A stretch of 64,000 nucleotides of DNA from Megamerina dolium (lineage: Eukaryota > Arthropoda > Insecta > Diptera > Megamerinidae). This document shows positions 33,639-45,149 of this stretch, one piece after another (within the stretch, counting starts at the first letter, position 1; every line of letters starts with the position of its first letter). Below the pieces are notes generated by a model. The model worked only from the letters and a program-made list of their open reading frames with translations. It was not told the origin of the DNA and did no database searches. The stretch spans positions 76,976,418 through 77,040,417 of the forward strand of contig OY978526.1 of NCBI GenBank assembly GCA_963854835.1, read 5' to 3'. Both the position numbers and the translations under genes were made by a program.

Positions 33639-33899
33639 AGGGTGTGTGATTCATATCACAAAAATTTATAGACCTTTGGGAATTATTGTCGTCTCTCTAG
33701 CTGTAATCACGTTCTATTCATTAATCAAAAAGAGCTAATGAATTGAACATTCACAGTTCGAAATGAATGTTGTAATAATAATAATGGCCGTGTATGTATG
33801 AGTTGAAACAAATTGATTAAATTAGCATTTGAGATTATATGAATTTCCAACACTGTAGTTGCATATTTACACGTAGAATAGTAATAGTAGTCGCTACTA

Positions 33900-34797
33900 A
33901 TGACATCTAGTTGTTGTTGTTGTTGTTGTTTTGCTTGTTTGCAACATTTTAAATATTGCTGTTGCTGTTGTTATTGTTGGTTCTCATCATTTTATATTGC
34001 ATCGCCTACATTACATTGTACAATACAACAATACAATGCTTTTAACAAATGTATTTTTCATATATTTTCTTTTTTTTTAGTATTTTATTTACCGGCTATA
34101 TAGTAGTCGTAGTTGTTATTATTTATCACGTTAAAATATTCCGCGTCAAGAGCTGTGAGCGGAAAAAACGTAAAACGTGCAATATTAATAAATAAAATAT
34201 GGAGAACAAGAACAACAACAACAACAACAGCAGCAGCAGCAGCAGCAGCAACTCGTTGACTGACCTAAATTTTTGTTTTTTTTTTGTGTTTTTTTTTTGT
34301 TAGTTTGCCTTTTGCCTTTTTCACCAGTAATAACTTTTCAATTTATCGCGTGGGTTTTTATTTGGTTTTTTACTTTATTTTTTTTTGGTTGTTCATATTT
34401 TTAAATTTTTTGCGCGCGTATTTGCGCATATTTCGATTTAATCGTGTGTTGATATCATCATATGTACGTTGTATGTACATTTCATATTGGTTATGGCGGC
34501 AGCGGCAATGGCGGTTCTTGTCGTGTTGTTGTGTTCTTGAGTGACTATATACATACGTACGAGTCCATATGCGTATAGATATGTGTGCCTTTCAGTGTGC
34601 ATGGATGTGTGTATGTATGTGTGTAAATTCAATTTAAATTGGAGTGTGTGCTGTCATCGTTGATGCGTGTTTATATCGATTATTGAGATAATTTTAGTTG
34701 ATTACTTTGCGTTTTCTGCTACATATATGTGTATGTGTATGTATGTCTGTGTATGCGAGTAATAACGAAGTGAACGGAGTGTTTATTTGTTTGTGGA

Positions 34798-34838
<41 letters not shown>

Positions 34839-35061
34839 GTGTATGAATGTAATAAAAAATGCTTGAAGCTTGATACTCATGAAATTCACATGATAATACA
34901 TTTTACTTGTTTTTTCCTCTCTCTCTCTCTCTCTCCAATTTGTTGGTATTGATGTTGTTGTTGTTGTTGTTGTTGTTGTTGCTATTTGTTACTGGAAAAG
35001 CAATCGCCATTTGAAGGGTAAACACATTTACATTTTATAGAAAATTTGATTTTGTAATTTA

Positions 35062-35093
<32 letters not shown>

Positions 35094-35100
35094 TGTGAAT
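33900..35100. repeat. Microsatellite cluster
   Basis: (GTT)n near 33911-33930, AAC then AGC repeats at about 34208-34250, and T runs near 34272-34300. These are followed by (GT)n at about 34803-34834, (CT)n at about 34918-34935, (GTT)n at about 34954-34982 and (GT)n at about 35061-35097. No gene is supported. Confidence 0.75.
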
Positions 35101-35404
35101 TGATGATTGTGCTATTGAAAATAATGGTTGAATTGAAATTGTAAGAGGAATCTGAGGAATGTAAATTATTAGATATAAATATTTATATACACTTGGATTA
35201 ATTTTGATATTCTGCTTTTATTACATACCAAATAATAGATTTAGAGTGATTTGCTGCAATATTAAATTTTTCGAAAATATTCAAATATTCATATCAATAA
35301 GATATTCAGGCTTATGCTGAACAAATTTTTCAGGATAATCCTGATTAATGTTGAAAATAAAATTTAGATTGATGAAAAAGTGTATAAATTTGTGTAGTTA
35401 CTGC

Positions 35405-35465
35405 GTTTTTGGTCCCTGCGTGTGTCCTCTAAATAGAGAAGACGATCACGAAAAGCTAACCTAAT
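35405..35465 (+). repeat. SINE 3' end fragment
   Basis: TGCGTGTGTCCTCTAAATAG, GAAGACGATCACG and AAGCTAACCTAAT follow the order of the CCTAA-type SINE tail, with changes. Confidence 0.4.
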
Positions 35466-35899
35466 TTTCAGAGGCCTCTTTTCAAAGCTAACTTTAGGTA
35501 GCGACTATTGTAGATATCGAAATGGAAGCTATTCCGACTCCTCCAGGCTTAACCTATACGAGGGATGTATGATTATCTACTAAATAAAAACGCGTGTTTG
35601 AAATACATGCCACTTCTTCAACCCCTTCGAAAACTACGATTTGTTAAATTCTGCAAAATACGCTTCTGTCGCGGTGATAATATCCTCGTTTGAAGAGGAA
35701 AGAAGTATCGCATGTAGCCAAGACAGGCGAGCACGTTTGAAGCAGCAGCAATTCGTATTGCAATTTGGCCGCCATAATTGTTGGTGAATCGGCGTGAAAA
35801 GCCAGTTCACCTTCAATTGTCCCATCGTGTCTTCTTTAATTTCGAAATAATATAATAAGTCACCATGGTACTGCCCCATGATTGATATTTGCCGAACGT

Positions 35900-36680
35900 C
35901 TTACCATTTATGAGGCCAAGTCTTCTTGAATTTCATATCGAATCGGTTCAATAGCTCATTGAAATACTTCAGCATGATTCTTTTAGAATTCCGCCTATGG
36001 AATCATCTTTGACTTCTTAAATCCGTTTCTCCTTCAACTTCTTAACGAATCGGTCCAGTAATTCATTGTAGTTTTTACCCATAGTTGTTATTCCTTTCTG
36101 CAAAATGTCTATGGGGATTGTTCTCTTCGGATCCCAAGAAATGCTCTGTGTCTCTTTGTATTTCATAACGAATCGGTTGAATAATTCATTGTAGTACTGC
36201 CCCATGATTGTTCTTCCTTTCTGCGAAATGTATATGAGAATTGTTCCCTTCGGATCCCAAGAAATTCTCTGTGTCTCCACCAATTTCTTAACGAATCGGT
36301 TCAATAACTCATTAAAGCACTGCTCCATGATTGCTATTCCTTTCTGTAATATGTCTATAATGATTGCTTTTAGAATCCCAAAAAATTTTCGCCGATGGAA
36401 CCATGTTTGCCTTCTTGAAGCCGTGTCTCCTCCATTTTCTTAACGAATCGGTCCAGTAATTAATTGTAATTTTGACCCATAATTGTTCTTCCTTTCTGCA
36501 AACTGTTTATGAGGATTATTCTCTTCGAATACCCAAAAAAGTTGCCAGCTGATGGGGACGCTTTTGCCTCCTTACTATAAAATGTTGTTCTTTATTTATG
36601 CAAAGGTTTTATGAGGATTATTCTCATCGAATCTGAAAATTGAATTCCAAAAAATTCCGGCAAAGCTGGCGATTTGCATT
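35900..36680 (-). repeat. Tandem array built from a transposase segment
   Basis: The anchor CGAATCGG recurs at 35939, 36046, 36169, 36292 and 36444, with spacings of 107, 123, 123 and 152. A further weaker unit lies near 36560-36660 (ATGAGGATTATTCTC). TTCCTTTCTGC and TTCGGATCCCAAGAAA or variants are shared. The encoded consensus is WDPKxTIxIxxxQKGxTxMG followed by QYYNELLxRFVKK. Confidence 0.85.
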
Positions 36681-36734
36681 ATTTGAAACAAACTTTCTTT
36701 AAAAATCTTATTACATATAATAATGCAATCTGGT

Positions 36735-37017
36735 TTCATGTTGTTATTGTTGTAACAGACAACGATTTCGAAATCACGAATATGTCAGTAAATTTAGTTG
36801 TTGTTGTTTCGATCAGCTCCAGGAAGACGGCAGCCTCCAGGGGGTGCGTCCACAGAGCAGTGGGTGCCAAACTGGATGGCCTTTTGGGGCAGACAAAAAT
36901 ATGACGGGTGTCGTGCGGGCTCTGTTGGCACCGCGCGCATTGGTCTGGAATTGTATCAGCCAGCCGGTGCACGTAGCGTTTCAGATAGACGCTGACGGTT
37001 CCATGCAATTGCGGCAC
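36735..37017 (-). mobile_element. LOA/Jockey-like LINE 3' end nested in the mariner relic
   Basis: The - frame encodes VYLKRYVHRLADTIPDQC, then ARCQQSPHDTRHIFVCP (the same CCHC knuckle as 1160-1564), then LWTHPLEAAVFLEL. The 3' UTR is GATTTCGAAATCGTTGTCTG, followed by TTACAACAATAACAACA. ATTGCAT (as read on the - strand) occurs on both sides and may be the target duplication. The flanking sequence on both sides belongs to the mariner relic, so this insertion is younger than the mariner. Confidence 0.8.
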
Positions 37018-37199
37018 TTATTGGGATGACGCCTTATCCTTATCATGTAAAGTATTTATTGCCGTTCCGTAAGACATACCAACGGGTTCTGGTACTTCGT
37101 GCACTTTATTTCGGCAATCAATGAGAAGCACGTGAAATGGGCCGTGCCCATTTCTTCGGTAACAAAGTCATTCATTCTGGCCCCTCCTCTTCAAAAAGA

Positions 37200-39055
37200 G
37201 ATTAAATTCGTTAAACTCACATTCTTAGGTTGTCATAGATGGTAAAGGGTGCTGGTTTAGCTGATTTTAAAAGACTCAAACACGCTTTTTGTGTCCAAAA
37301 AATTTGTTTAATTTGATTTCTTTGGTATTAAATCTAATATGAAATTCTATGTTTCATTGCTAATTAATGTGGTCTCCAACTATCGAGCTTCTTTTCGCAT
37401 TTAGCTAATTTGAAAAACTCGAAACTTGTTTTTGTTAGCTCCATTTCGTTCTGGCTTATCGTTTTTTAGTCCAAAAAAAAAATCGCTCAAAATCAATAAT
37501 TTTCAGTTTTCATTATATTTTCTACAGCGTATTGATAAGACATCCAAAATCCAAGCTTCTTTTGGTGTTTAGCTTGAATCAAAAGGTTCAAAATTGCTTT
37601 GTGGCCTATACCTTCCCAATTGTTTAACTTTTTTTCAATATTTAATAGACTTTCTCAATGATTTAGCGACTTGCGTCTTTTAATTGAAAACTTCTCACTC
37701 GAAATCGTCAAAAATCTGGACTGGACTGGTAAGAAATGTAGTGTCTGTCAAAATCGCATCATAACAGAATGGGTAACTTTAATTTTGCCCACTTGTTGGT
37801 CGAAATGGCACTACAAATATCCGTAAAATAAAGATTCGAAAAGAAAACAATCAAATTATATAATTGATGACTTTATTGCATACACAGAAGCTCGCCATAA
37901 TAGTATTGTAATATGCGAAATAGAAATATCATAAAAAACCTCTTTTGTCCTTGCCTTTTTGTTTTTGTTTTTTTTTTGTTGTTTTGCATCACACACGACG
38001 ATGGTGATTGTTTGGCATTGATCATCAAAAATTACGACTTTCAAACACTAAACTCGAAATCGTTATTGAAACTTGTCATGGCCTAATGTCAGTCACATGA
38101 GGTTTTTACACACAACAAATACAACAAGGGAAAAGCAGCAATAAAATATCATTTAGCTTACGCCAGGGTATCGTCCATCAAATGGCATTTTCTAAAATTG
38201 CTCAAATCGCAATTGTGAGTATGCAATAACCAGCAGCACCAGCAACAGCAGCAGTAGCAAAGTTAGCCTACATATGTATATTTGATTGTCGTATACTCTC
38301 TCATAGTATTGTATGGAGTTGATGGAGTGTGAGTGAGCTCGATATGTCAGTCGCATGAGGTTTTTGCTTCAATAACAACAAATTCTCCAATGACATCAAT
38401 TTACAAAACGCCACTTGTATAGATAGCCTTATACATATATGTATGTATAAGTATGTCTACATACATCTACATAGTGTACATATGTAAGAGTGCTTACATA
38501 TGAATATGGATGTGATGTGAACCTGCATAGGGGTACCTACACACGTATGAAGATATCGATGCCCTCTGTGTGACCCTACATGAAGCCACGATGCCACGTT
38601 TGATAATCAATATGCTAAAAATGGAATTACGTTTTACATATGTACGAATATATATGTGTTAGATTACATACATACATATGTTCCATATAAAATACATAGA
38701 GCACGTTTGACAGTTTGACAGCATTTGACAGTTTGAGCTTGATACATATGATGCCTTCATAGCGGATAATGATTATATATATATTTGTACATATGTATTG
38801 CTCTATATAAAGCGCAACAAGAGCACCCAAATGTGAATGAGCAGAGTGAGAGTAGGAGTGAGAGGCTGTTTTAAAACACTAAACTATTATTGAGTAGATT
38901 TGAAAGGTGGAGTGATGAAAATGGTAAACTTTTATTGTTAACTTGTCCCAAATGACTATGTTGAAAAAAGATGTCTGGCACAAAAACTGTGACGACTTTG
39001 GTATCCCAAAGACCAAAGATATTTCTCTGTAATCTTTATCTCCATTCTTTTTCTT
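37200..39055. other. No gene seen
   Basis: AT-rich DNA. TTTGACAG is repeated four times near 38705-38738. ACATATGTATG-type repeats are common around 38430-38680. No open frame of interest. Confidence 0.55.
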
Positions 39056-39059
39056 ATGT

Positions 39060-39700
39060 GGCCATAACAACCGATGATCGATTTAGGCCGAACATATAAT
39101 GCGGCACAAGTCTTCTCTGTTCTTCGTTTGCTGGCGCCAATTGGATATTCCAAGCGCTGCCAAGTTACCCAACACTTGGTCTTTCCAACGGAGGTTTGGT
39201 CTTCGTCTGCTTTTGCGTCCTCCAGCGGGTGCCGAATTAAATACCCTCTTCGCTGGAGCGTCTTCTTCCATTCTCTCAACATGACCCAGCTATCGCAGCC
39301 GCTGGATTTTGATTCGCTTGACTATGTTAATGTCAGCGCACAGCTCATACAGCTCATCGTTGTACCTTATTCGATACTCGCCATCAACGCAAATAGGTCC
39401 GAAGAACCCCCGAAGAACTTTTCTCTCGAAAACTCCAAGCATCCTCTCATCCGTGTTGGAAATTGTCCAGGCTTCTGCGCCATATGTTAGGACAGGAATA
39501 ATGAAGGACTTGTAGAGTGTTATTTTCGATCTTCGAGAGAGGTCTCGACTATTCAATTGCTTACTCAGCCCAAATTAACACCTATTAGCAAGAGTTATCC
39601 AACGAATTATCTCCAGGTTGACGTCATTACAGTTGCTGATCTCCATGACGTCTTCTAAAATCTTTAAAGTCCATGTACAACATCTTTGAACCGTTTATGC
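39060..39700 (-). pseudogene. RTE-type LINE, 3' portion of ORF, minus strand
   Basis: The - frame reads DVNLEIIRWITLANRC, a stop, then FGLSKQLNSRDLSRRSKITL and YKSFIIPVLTYGAEAWTI, the typical post-catalytic thumb region of RTE reverse transcriptases. The C-terminus is MEEDAPAKRVFNSAPAGGRK then LRWKDQVLGNLAALGISNWR. A frameshift separates 39290-39556 from 39083-39271, and a stop interrupts the upstream part. The polymerase core is missing. Relatives lie at 5640, 40289 and 44772. Confidence 0.85.
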
Positions 39701-39719
39701 ATTTGTCTTTGGCAAAGTC

Positions 39720-40230
39720 TTTTTAAACGACCCTGCCTTCACTATCTTTTCGTCCAAAGATTACAATGTTTTATTTTGTAAAAACGTTAGAATATTATTC
39801 GAGAGCCCTTTATTGTTCTCATTATTTCTTCCAAGATCTTCTGAACTAATCGACTGGCGATTACTTTATTCTAAAGCCTTTAAAGTAGAAGGACAATGCC
39901 TCTGGAAGTTTTATCCCGATTTTGATGAAAGTCTAATAACTCTATGAAACTCTAATTAGTGCGCGTCACAAACATGCTCTCCATTCATCCTTTTTTAGCT
40001 ACTCCTCCTCGATTTGAAAGAAACCTGCAATATTTTCTGTCATAAAAAGACGTCTTATTTTAGGGATCTCTGGGGAGCGCTTTATTCAATGCATTGCATC
40101 ACAAGAAATTTTCTACTCAATAAGACATTTTCTTTGCAATGTTTTGTATAAAAATTTTGATTTAAATTTCTTCTGCATTAACAAAATTCTTGACGAAAAT
40201 GCAGTTGGCATTTATAGGCTCTGAAGAATA
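39720..40230. other. No gene seen
   Basis: Possibly decayed flanking LINE sequence, but I could not align it to a family by eye. Confidence 0.4.
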
Positions 40231-40231
40231 G

Positions 40232-40648
40232 GCATTTATGGGCTTCCCAAGAATGGACGGGTTTACGTACCGGAAGCACCCGACCACGACTAGCGGCTGC
40301 GCTGACTAGGTTATGTAGAGCGAATGGAAGAACACGCTCCAGCTAAGAAGGTGTTATATTCGGAACACGCTGGAGGCCGACGTAGAAGAGGAAGACCTAA
40401 CCTCCGGTGGAATGACCAAGTACTGGAGAACCTAACGGCGCTTGGAATTTCTAACTGGCGACAGCTAGCGAAGAACAGAGATGGCTGGCGAAGCATGTTA
40501 TTTTCGGCCTAAATCGATATTCGGTTGTTATGGCCACATAAATAAGTAAGCACCCGACCACGTGGTCGACCAAGGTCCATTCAACTCATTAGAATACGGA
40601 ATTGCTTTGTACGGGAACAAAGCGAAGCATTTCCGTATTCTTGATGCT

Positions 40649-40687
<39 letters not shown>
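40232..40687 (+). mobile_element. Hairpin-family (CAA)-tailed repeat, split by a LINE insertion
   Basis: The left part is CTTCCCAAGAATGGACGGGT then TACCGGAAGCACCCGACCAC. The right part, from 40549, holds GTGGTCGACCAAGGTCCATT, the hairpin (AATACGGAATTGCTTT and AAAGCATTTCCGTATT), then GATGCTACAACAACAACAAC, ending in a (CAA)n tail at about 40650-40687. The two halves join exactly across the 15-bp target duplication when the inserted RTE fragment (40289-40547) is disregarded. Confidence 0.88.
40289..40547 (+). mobile_element. RTE-type LINE 3' end, inserted with 15-bp target duplication
   Basis: AAGCACCCGACCACG occurs at 40274-40288 and again at 40548-40562. Between them lies 259 bp encoding RLR-stop-LGYVERMEEHAPAKKVLY, then SEHAGGRRRRGRPNLRWNDQ, LENLTALGISNWRQLAKNRD and WRSMLFSA before a stop. 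The internal stop replaces the tryptophan expected in RLRWLGHVERM. The 3' tail is the short repeat AAATAAGTAAG. The fragment is a dead-on-arrival insertion into an older repeat. Confidence 0.92.
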
Positions 40688-40739
40688 TAGGCTCTGAAGG
40701 CCTTCTGTGGCCTTCCTTTTCCTTTCCAGTATTTTACTT

Positions 40740-40905
40740 ATATTGCACGATTCCGGACTGCAGCACCTTGGTGGATATCACATTTTCTAAGGTTTATCAC
40801 AAAAACTCGTTCAAAAACGTTTTCATGGCAAATTGTTATTGTTAGATCAATGCCAATTGCTTTTCGAAAGGAGAAGCACCAAAGAAAAATTATTTTCTTT
40901 GATTA
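40740..40905 (-). repeat. Degraded SINE fragment, minus strand
   Basis: GGTTTATCACAAAAACTCGT, CGTTTTCATGGCAAATTGTT and TGCCAATTGCTTTTCGAAAG match the reverse complement of the SINE body (TTTGTCACAGAGTTCTTTT, TTTTTCATGGCAAATTGTTA). Confidence 0.55.
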
Positions 40906-40909
40906 AGTT

Positions 40910-42410
40910 GTCACTGCAGGACAACCAAGAGAGCTTTATGCTATGAAAAACAAATCCTCATCAATAAGTTGTTGGATGTCGCAGCATATTGAGTTTTTCG
41001 CAGGGCTTCTATGCACATTAGGGGTCGGGTTCTGACCAATGCAATTGATTATTTTTCTGATAATTGTTTTAAAGCAAGCTAAATTGATATTCCATTGTTT
41101 TATACAAGAACTCTCAATGATAAGAAATGTGATTGAGTAATTTTTTTTCCAACACAGTCCTTCTTCTCGCTCCTTCTCTATCACTGTATCGTTTTATCTC
41201 TATCTTCAATCTCTTCACTTTTCAACACATTGTTTATTTTAGCATTTACACAGAAACTTTTATGTGTTAGTGTTTGTGTATGTGTGTGTGAAATTTTCTT
41301 TAAATTGTCTACTACATACATAAGTGATATGAAGAAAAGTTTTCAATAATAAAACACAAATGCCTTGAACTAGTATAGTTTTATGTATGTATGTGTGTGT
41401 GTGTGGTGTGGAATCTTTTATTAAATTATACAATTTCCATTAGTGATTTGTCGAAACACATTGCTTCAACTTTATATACATACATCTTTTTCTCCACCCA
41501 TATTTTCCATGGTTTATATATAGAAAGGGTGTTTTTCTTGTGGATTTTTAATTTGTAATATAAAACATATAAAAATTGATGAACATTTTGGTCAAATTAC
41601 TTTCGTTTATTGGTTAAGATGATAATTTAATGGCATTGAAGATAATTTAAATACGATTTCGGTCAATCTATGCGCCACAAAAGCGCAAAATATTGACTTC
41701 CAAAGTATAAATCCATCATCATTGTTCGCTGATTTATAAGTAAACAGATGTGTCAAATCACATAATTCTTTGCGTCCGATTGATCATTGCAATTGCAATT
41801 GTTATTATTATTGAATTGTTGCTTCAATCGAATTATTTTTATGATTGAATGTACTGTATATTAAGTTTACTTCTGTTGAAATCAGATTTCTTCATTGAAA
41901 ATGCTTCTAAATTTTACAATACAGTCACAGATATCGTGTCTCACACCAGAGTTCGTGAGTTCCGGAGTTCTGTCAAACGAGCTGAGCTCATGATAATTTT
42001 GTGGTAAAACACCGGATTAATGTTTAATTGATTTTGAGACCAATCGGTGTCATCAAAGGAATATCATTTCTGAGACCCAATGAATTTCCGACATTAACGC
42101 TTCAAGATCTTTTCTTTGTGAAACACGGCGTCGTGGTGAAATATCTACCTCTCATATGAATTCGATTCGATTTGAAAGGTTTCAGAATTAATCCATTGGT
42201 ACAATCGCTGAGCTCGCTCTGAGACTGGGATTATATATTTGTTCTTGATGTATTGCGGTCCGTGTAAGACGAATCAGGAATCGATGTAGAAACAATTTTA
42301 AAGTTTCAACATCTTTGAAGTATGACAAAAATATTGCGGTGCGACTCGATTATGTGCTGTCTTGTACACTCGATTTCATTCAGATGGATGGTTATAACGT
42401 TTTTGCGAAT
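40910..42410. other. No gene seen
   Basis: AT-rich DNA. AAAGGGTGTTTTTCTTGTGG at 41525-41544 resembles the end of the 18142 TIR element but has no partner nearby. A (TG)n lies near 41385-41407. Confidence 0.5.
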
Positions 42411-42414
42411 GCTA

Positions 42415-42946
42415 AAAGTGCGTGAGCACAACGAACTGCTTTCGCAACAATTTCTTTTTTCCTGCCACCTTCCACCGCATCCCAACAACCGGTTAACGCA
42501 GCTTGCCCCTCCCCGCGTAACATTGATGGGCATGTGAGTCACCTGCTCTATGATTTGAGCTCTAGAACGCATAGGGCAGCTCTGAATTTACTGCATCAAC
42601 GAGCGGTGGAGGCGGCCATCGTGGGTCATGCTCATAAAATCGTGCTGAGGGGTCGCCAACCGCCAATAGCAGACTGCGAACAACAGCTCCCTAGGTCCGC
42701 TCGTGCCACTTTGGCGCAGCTAAGATCTGGATGGAAAGTCTATCTGAACTGTTACAAGCACCGACTGGCTGATACAATTCCAGACAGATGTCCGCGGTGT
42801 CGGCAGAGCCCGTACGAAACCCGTGATCTTCTAGGCCTGCCCCAGCAGGCCTACCAGTTTGGCCCCCTCTGCACTGTGGACGCACCCCCTGGAGGCTGCC
42901 GTCTTCCTGGAGCTGGAATTGAACTTGGAATTGAAATGCGATAGAA
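42415..42946 (+). pseudogene. LOA/Jockey-like LINE C-terminal portion
   Basis: The + frame starts VREHNELLSQQFLFSCHLPP then HPNNRLTQLAPPR. After a small frame change come RTHRAALNLLHQRAVEAAI, RQPPIADCEQQLPRSARATL and AQLRSGWKVYLNC, then RLADTIPDRCPRCRQSPYET. A frameshift follows, and LWTHPLEAAVFLELE is recovered in another frame at 42862 onwards. It carries more upstream sequence than the copies at 1160 and 36735 and lacks the (CAA)n tail. The knuckle histidine is changed (ETRDLL for DTRHLF), so it is inactive. Confidence 0.82.
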
Positions 42947-42949
42947 CTT

Positions 42950-44380
42950 TTAAACATGATAGTCTTTATAAGTTTAGCATAAAACGAGACTACGTCACAG
43001 TCTTTTTAGGTCACTATGTACTTCTGAGTCTCCTCATCAAAGTGTATTTAGCCGATTCACACATACCCATTTATAAGCCTGAACATAACCGGGGCAAATT
43101 TGCATTATTGCATTATTCTTAAATGTTCTTCCGATGTCAAAGATTTTACTATGTTTTGCCAACCAGCACTCAATAGAAGTACCACTTTAAAATTTATTTG
43201 TTGTGAAAAGGGAGAAAAAGAAAGTGAAAAGGGCAGACCTATTTCAATAAATAAAATAAAAAAATAAAAGAATAAATCACCCTTTAGTACAAAACACATA
43301 TGTAATGTTATTTTGTTCCCTTTTGCAGTTTCCTTATTTCCTACTATTGTTTTTGGTCCTGCTACTCCTACTTCTGATTTTCTCCTGCTTTTAATTCGAT
43401 CCTTCAAACTTAACTTCACATTTCATCAGCAATCAGATTACAATAACAACAAAAGACAATCAGCTTCTATATCTTTTATTGTTGTTTTTGTTGCTGTTGT
43501 TGTTGTTGTTGTTGTTGTTGTTGTATTCTGTTTACCTTAATTAACATATATGACAAACGACTAAAGCCACTTTTGTTGGATATGTCTGCGTATATACAAG
43601 TACTCTTCCATATAAATGGCGTTTGCATGTATACACATATGTATTTACATATACAGATGTATGCTACATTTGTGTGAGTGTATGTAAGAGTGCATGTACA
43701 GTAGGACCTGCAAAGTTCAATATTCTATTATGCATATACAGTAGAATGTCGTAGTATCTAGATTTCAGAGCTTAGATATTCCAATAATCATCGCCTACCC
43801 ATTTTTTTGGCAACTGGGCACCGGGCAAAGTGTTTGTGGAACATAAAATCTCTTCGAGATTACGGGACTCAGGTTTAAACTACTCGAAAGGATTTTCCTG
43901 TTCATCGTTGTCCCTTCGATTGCGGGAATATTGTTGTTTCAGCAACTATTGGACTGGCTCGTCAAAGAGGTAACATCTGATTTACGAAGTTGGATTCATG
44001 TTCGTCTCGGAATCGATTTATTCGAAGATATTCACTTTTTTGAAGTATATTTATTCCAAATCTCAGAAATTGGAACTAGGACTCGTCAATAAGGATAGAG
44101 CCCCCGCGTCTTGGACAACACCTCACTGTTGTCAACTACACTTTTTATGTAGTAAATTACTTTGTTTGTCTTGGAAGCCCTAACTCTTGCTAAAATCTGC
44201 TACTTTTGGGACAAGTAAGCAATTGAGAAAACGAGCCCCCTTTAGAACGAAAACCATGGCGTTGAAGCGTTGAAGCCTTGAAGCCTTTACACTTTCCCAC
44301 CCCGATGGAAAGATGCTTACAGTTATCGGGAGAGAATCACAAAACTTTTAAGCCTATTTGCCAAATTTTTGTGAAATATG
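42950..44380. other. No gene seen; microsatellites
   Basis: A (GTT)n lies at about 43494-43522, with TATG/CATA-rich sequence at 43620-43740. Two frames at 42990-43420 do not resemble known proteins. Confidence 0.55.
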
Positions 44381-44394
44381 AGTCGTATGCCAAT

Positions 44395-44734
44395 AAAATT
44401 AAAAAAAAAAAAAAATGTGTCACTTAAAGCCCCGAAGGGCTCATTGGCCGAGCTTCTCTTCAATTACTGTTGTGCGTGTTAAATTTTGGACAGTATTAGA
44501 AGGGACATCACTGCGACATCACTTTTTCTGAGCTTTGTCACAGGGTTCTTTTTAGACGCTTTTTCATGGCATGTTGTTACTGCCAGAAGAATTGCCAATT
44601 GCTTGCCAACAGATGGGTACAGTTCGAAAAAAAAATCTTTTCGATATTAAATTTGTTATGCATGAGCCGGGGATTGAACCACGACCTACATATCGGAAGG
44701 CCAACACACTAACCACTGATCCACGGCACCCACT
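44395..44734 (-). repeat. Full-length SINE with 13-bp target duplication
   Basis: GTCGTATGCCAAT occurs at 44382-44394 and 44735-44747. The enclosed 340 bp, read on the - strand, begins GGGTGCCGTGGATCAGTGGT, contains the B box GTGGTTCAATCCCCGG, and ends CTTCGGGGCTTTAAGTGACA then a T run. This is the cleanest evidence that the family is mobilised by target-primed reverse transcription. It also fixes the element length and the T-rich 3' terminus. Confidence 0.95.
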
Positions 44735-44771
44735 GTCGTATGCCAATTATTGACATAATTAAGCTGATTCA

Positions 44772-44945
44772 AATCTAGCGACTGTGCGGGCTCAGTCACA
44801 TAGATCGAATGGAAGAACATGCTCCAGCCAAAAAGCTGTTGTCTTTCGTGCCCGAGAGAAAGCCCAGCCGTCGGTGAAAGTACCAAATAATGGAAGACCT
44901 ATCTGCGCTTGAAATTTAAAATGGGTTACAGCGAACCAAAAACAC
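44772..44945 (+). pseudogene. RTE-type LINE C-terminal relic
   Basis: The + frame reads GLSHIDRMEEHAPAKKLLS, then diverges (KPSRR, stop, KYQIMEDLSALEI). It aligns to RMEEHAPAKKVL and DQVLENLTALGI of the copy at 40289. Stops and frameshifts abolish coding. Confidence 0.7.
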
Positions 44946-44967
44946 GAAATAACAGGTGACTTTTGAG

Positions 44968-45145
44968 TATGGGTGCTGTATCTCAGTAAGCTATTGCGTT
45001 CGTCTTATGTGCATGAGTCATTGTTTTACATGTCGAGATAAAATGAATACCAAAAAAAAAAATTATTCTTGCAAACGGTGCCCACGTGTCGGCAGACAAT
45101 TGCCGATTTTTCCGACAGTAACAATGGTCACCAAATGCAACCAAT
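44968..45145 (+). repeat. Degraded SINE copy
   Basis: GGGTGCTGTATCTCAGTAAG is a decayed A-box head. AACGGTGCCCACGTGTCGGC, AGACAATTGCCGATTTTTCC and GACAGTAACAATGG follow the SINE order. Confidence 0.65.
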
Positions 45146-45149
45146 AAAA

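Larger units (their letters stand above)
35560..37200 (-). pseudogene. mariner (Himar1/irritans-like) relic with tandemly repeated transposase segment
   Basis: Read from high to low coordinates, an HTH-linker piece comes first (CRNKVHEVPEPVGMSYGTA, about 37140-37040). A LINE end is inserted next (36735-37017). Then follow about six tandem copies of one core segment (GYSKRIILINSLQKGRTIMG, KGTILIYISQKGRTIMGQYY, NELLDRFVKKLKEKR). Last is the C-terminal part: LAFHADSPTIMAAKLQYELL, an ATCD remnant of the third Asp region, then SSNEDIITATEAYFAEFNKS. Normal mariner enzymes carry that core segment once (FWDxxGIIxIDYLEKGKTIxGxYYxxLLxR). Frameshifts and stops make the gene dead. The repeats of 123 bp equal 41 codons and keep frame over 36017-36328. 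Confidence 0.82.

Noticed and set aside
41525..41545. Second end of the GGGTGTTTT transposon family
   Set aside because: Only about 10 matching bases and no inverted partner within a plausible distance.
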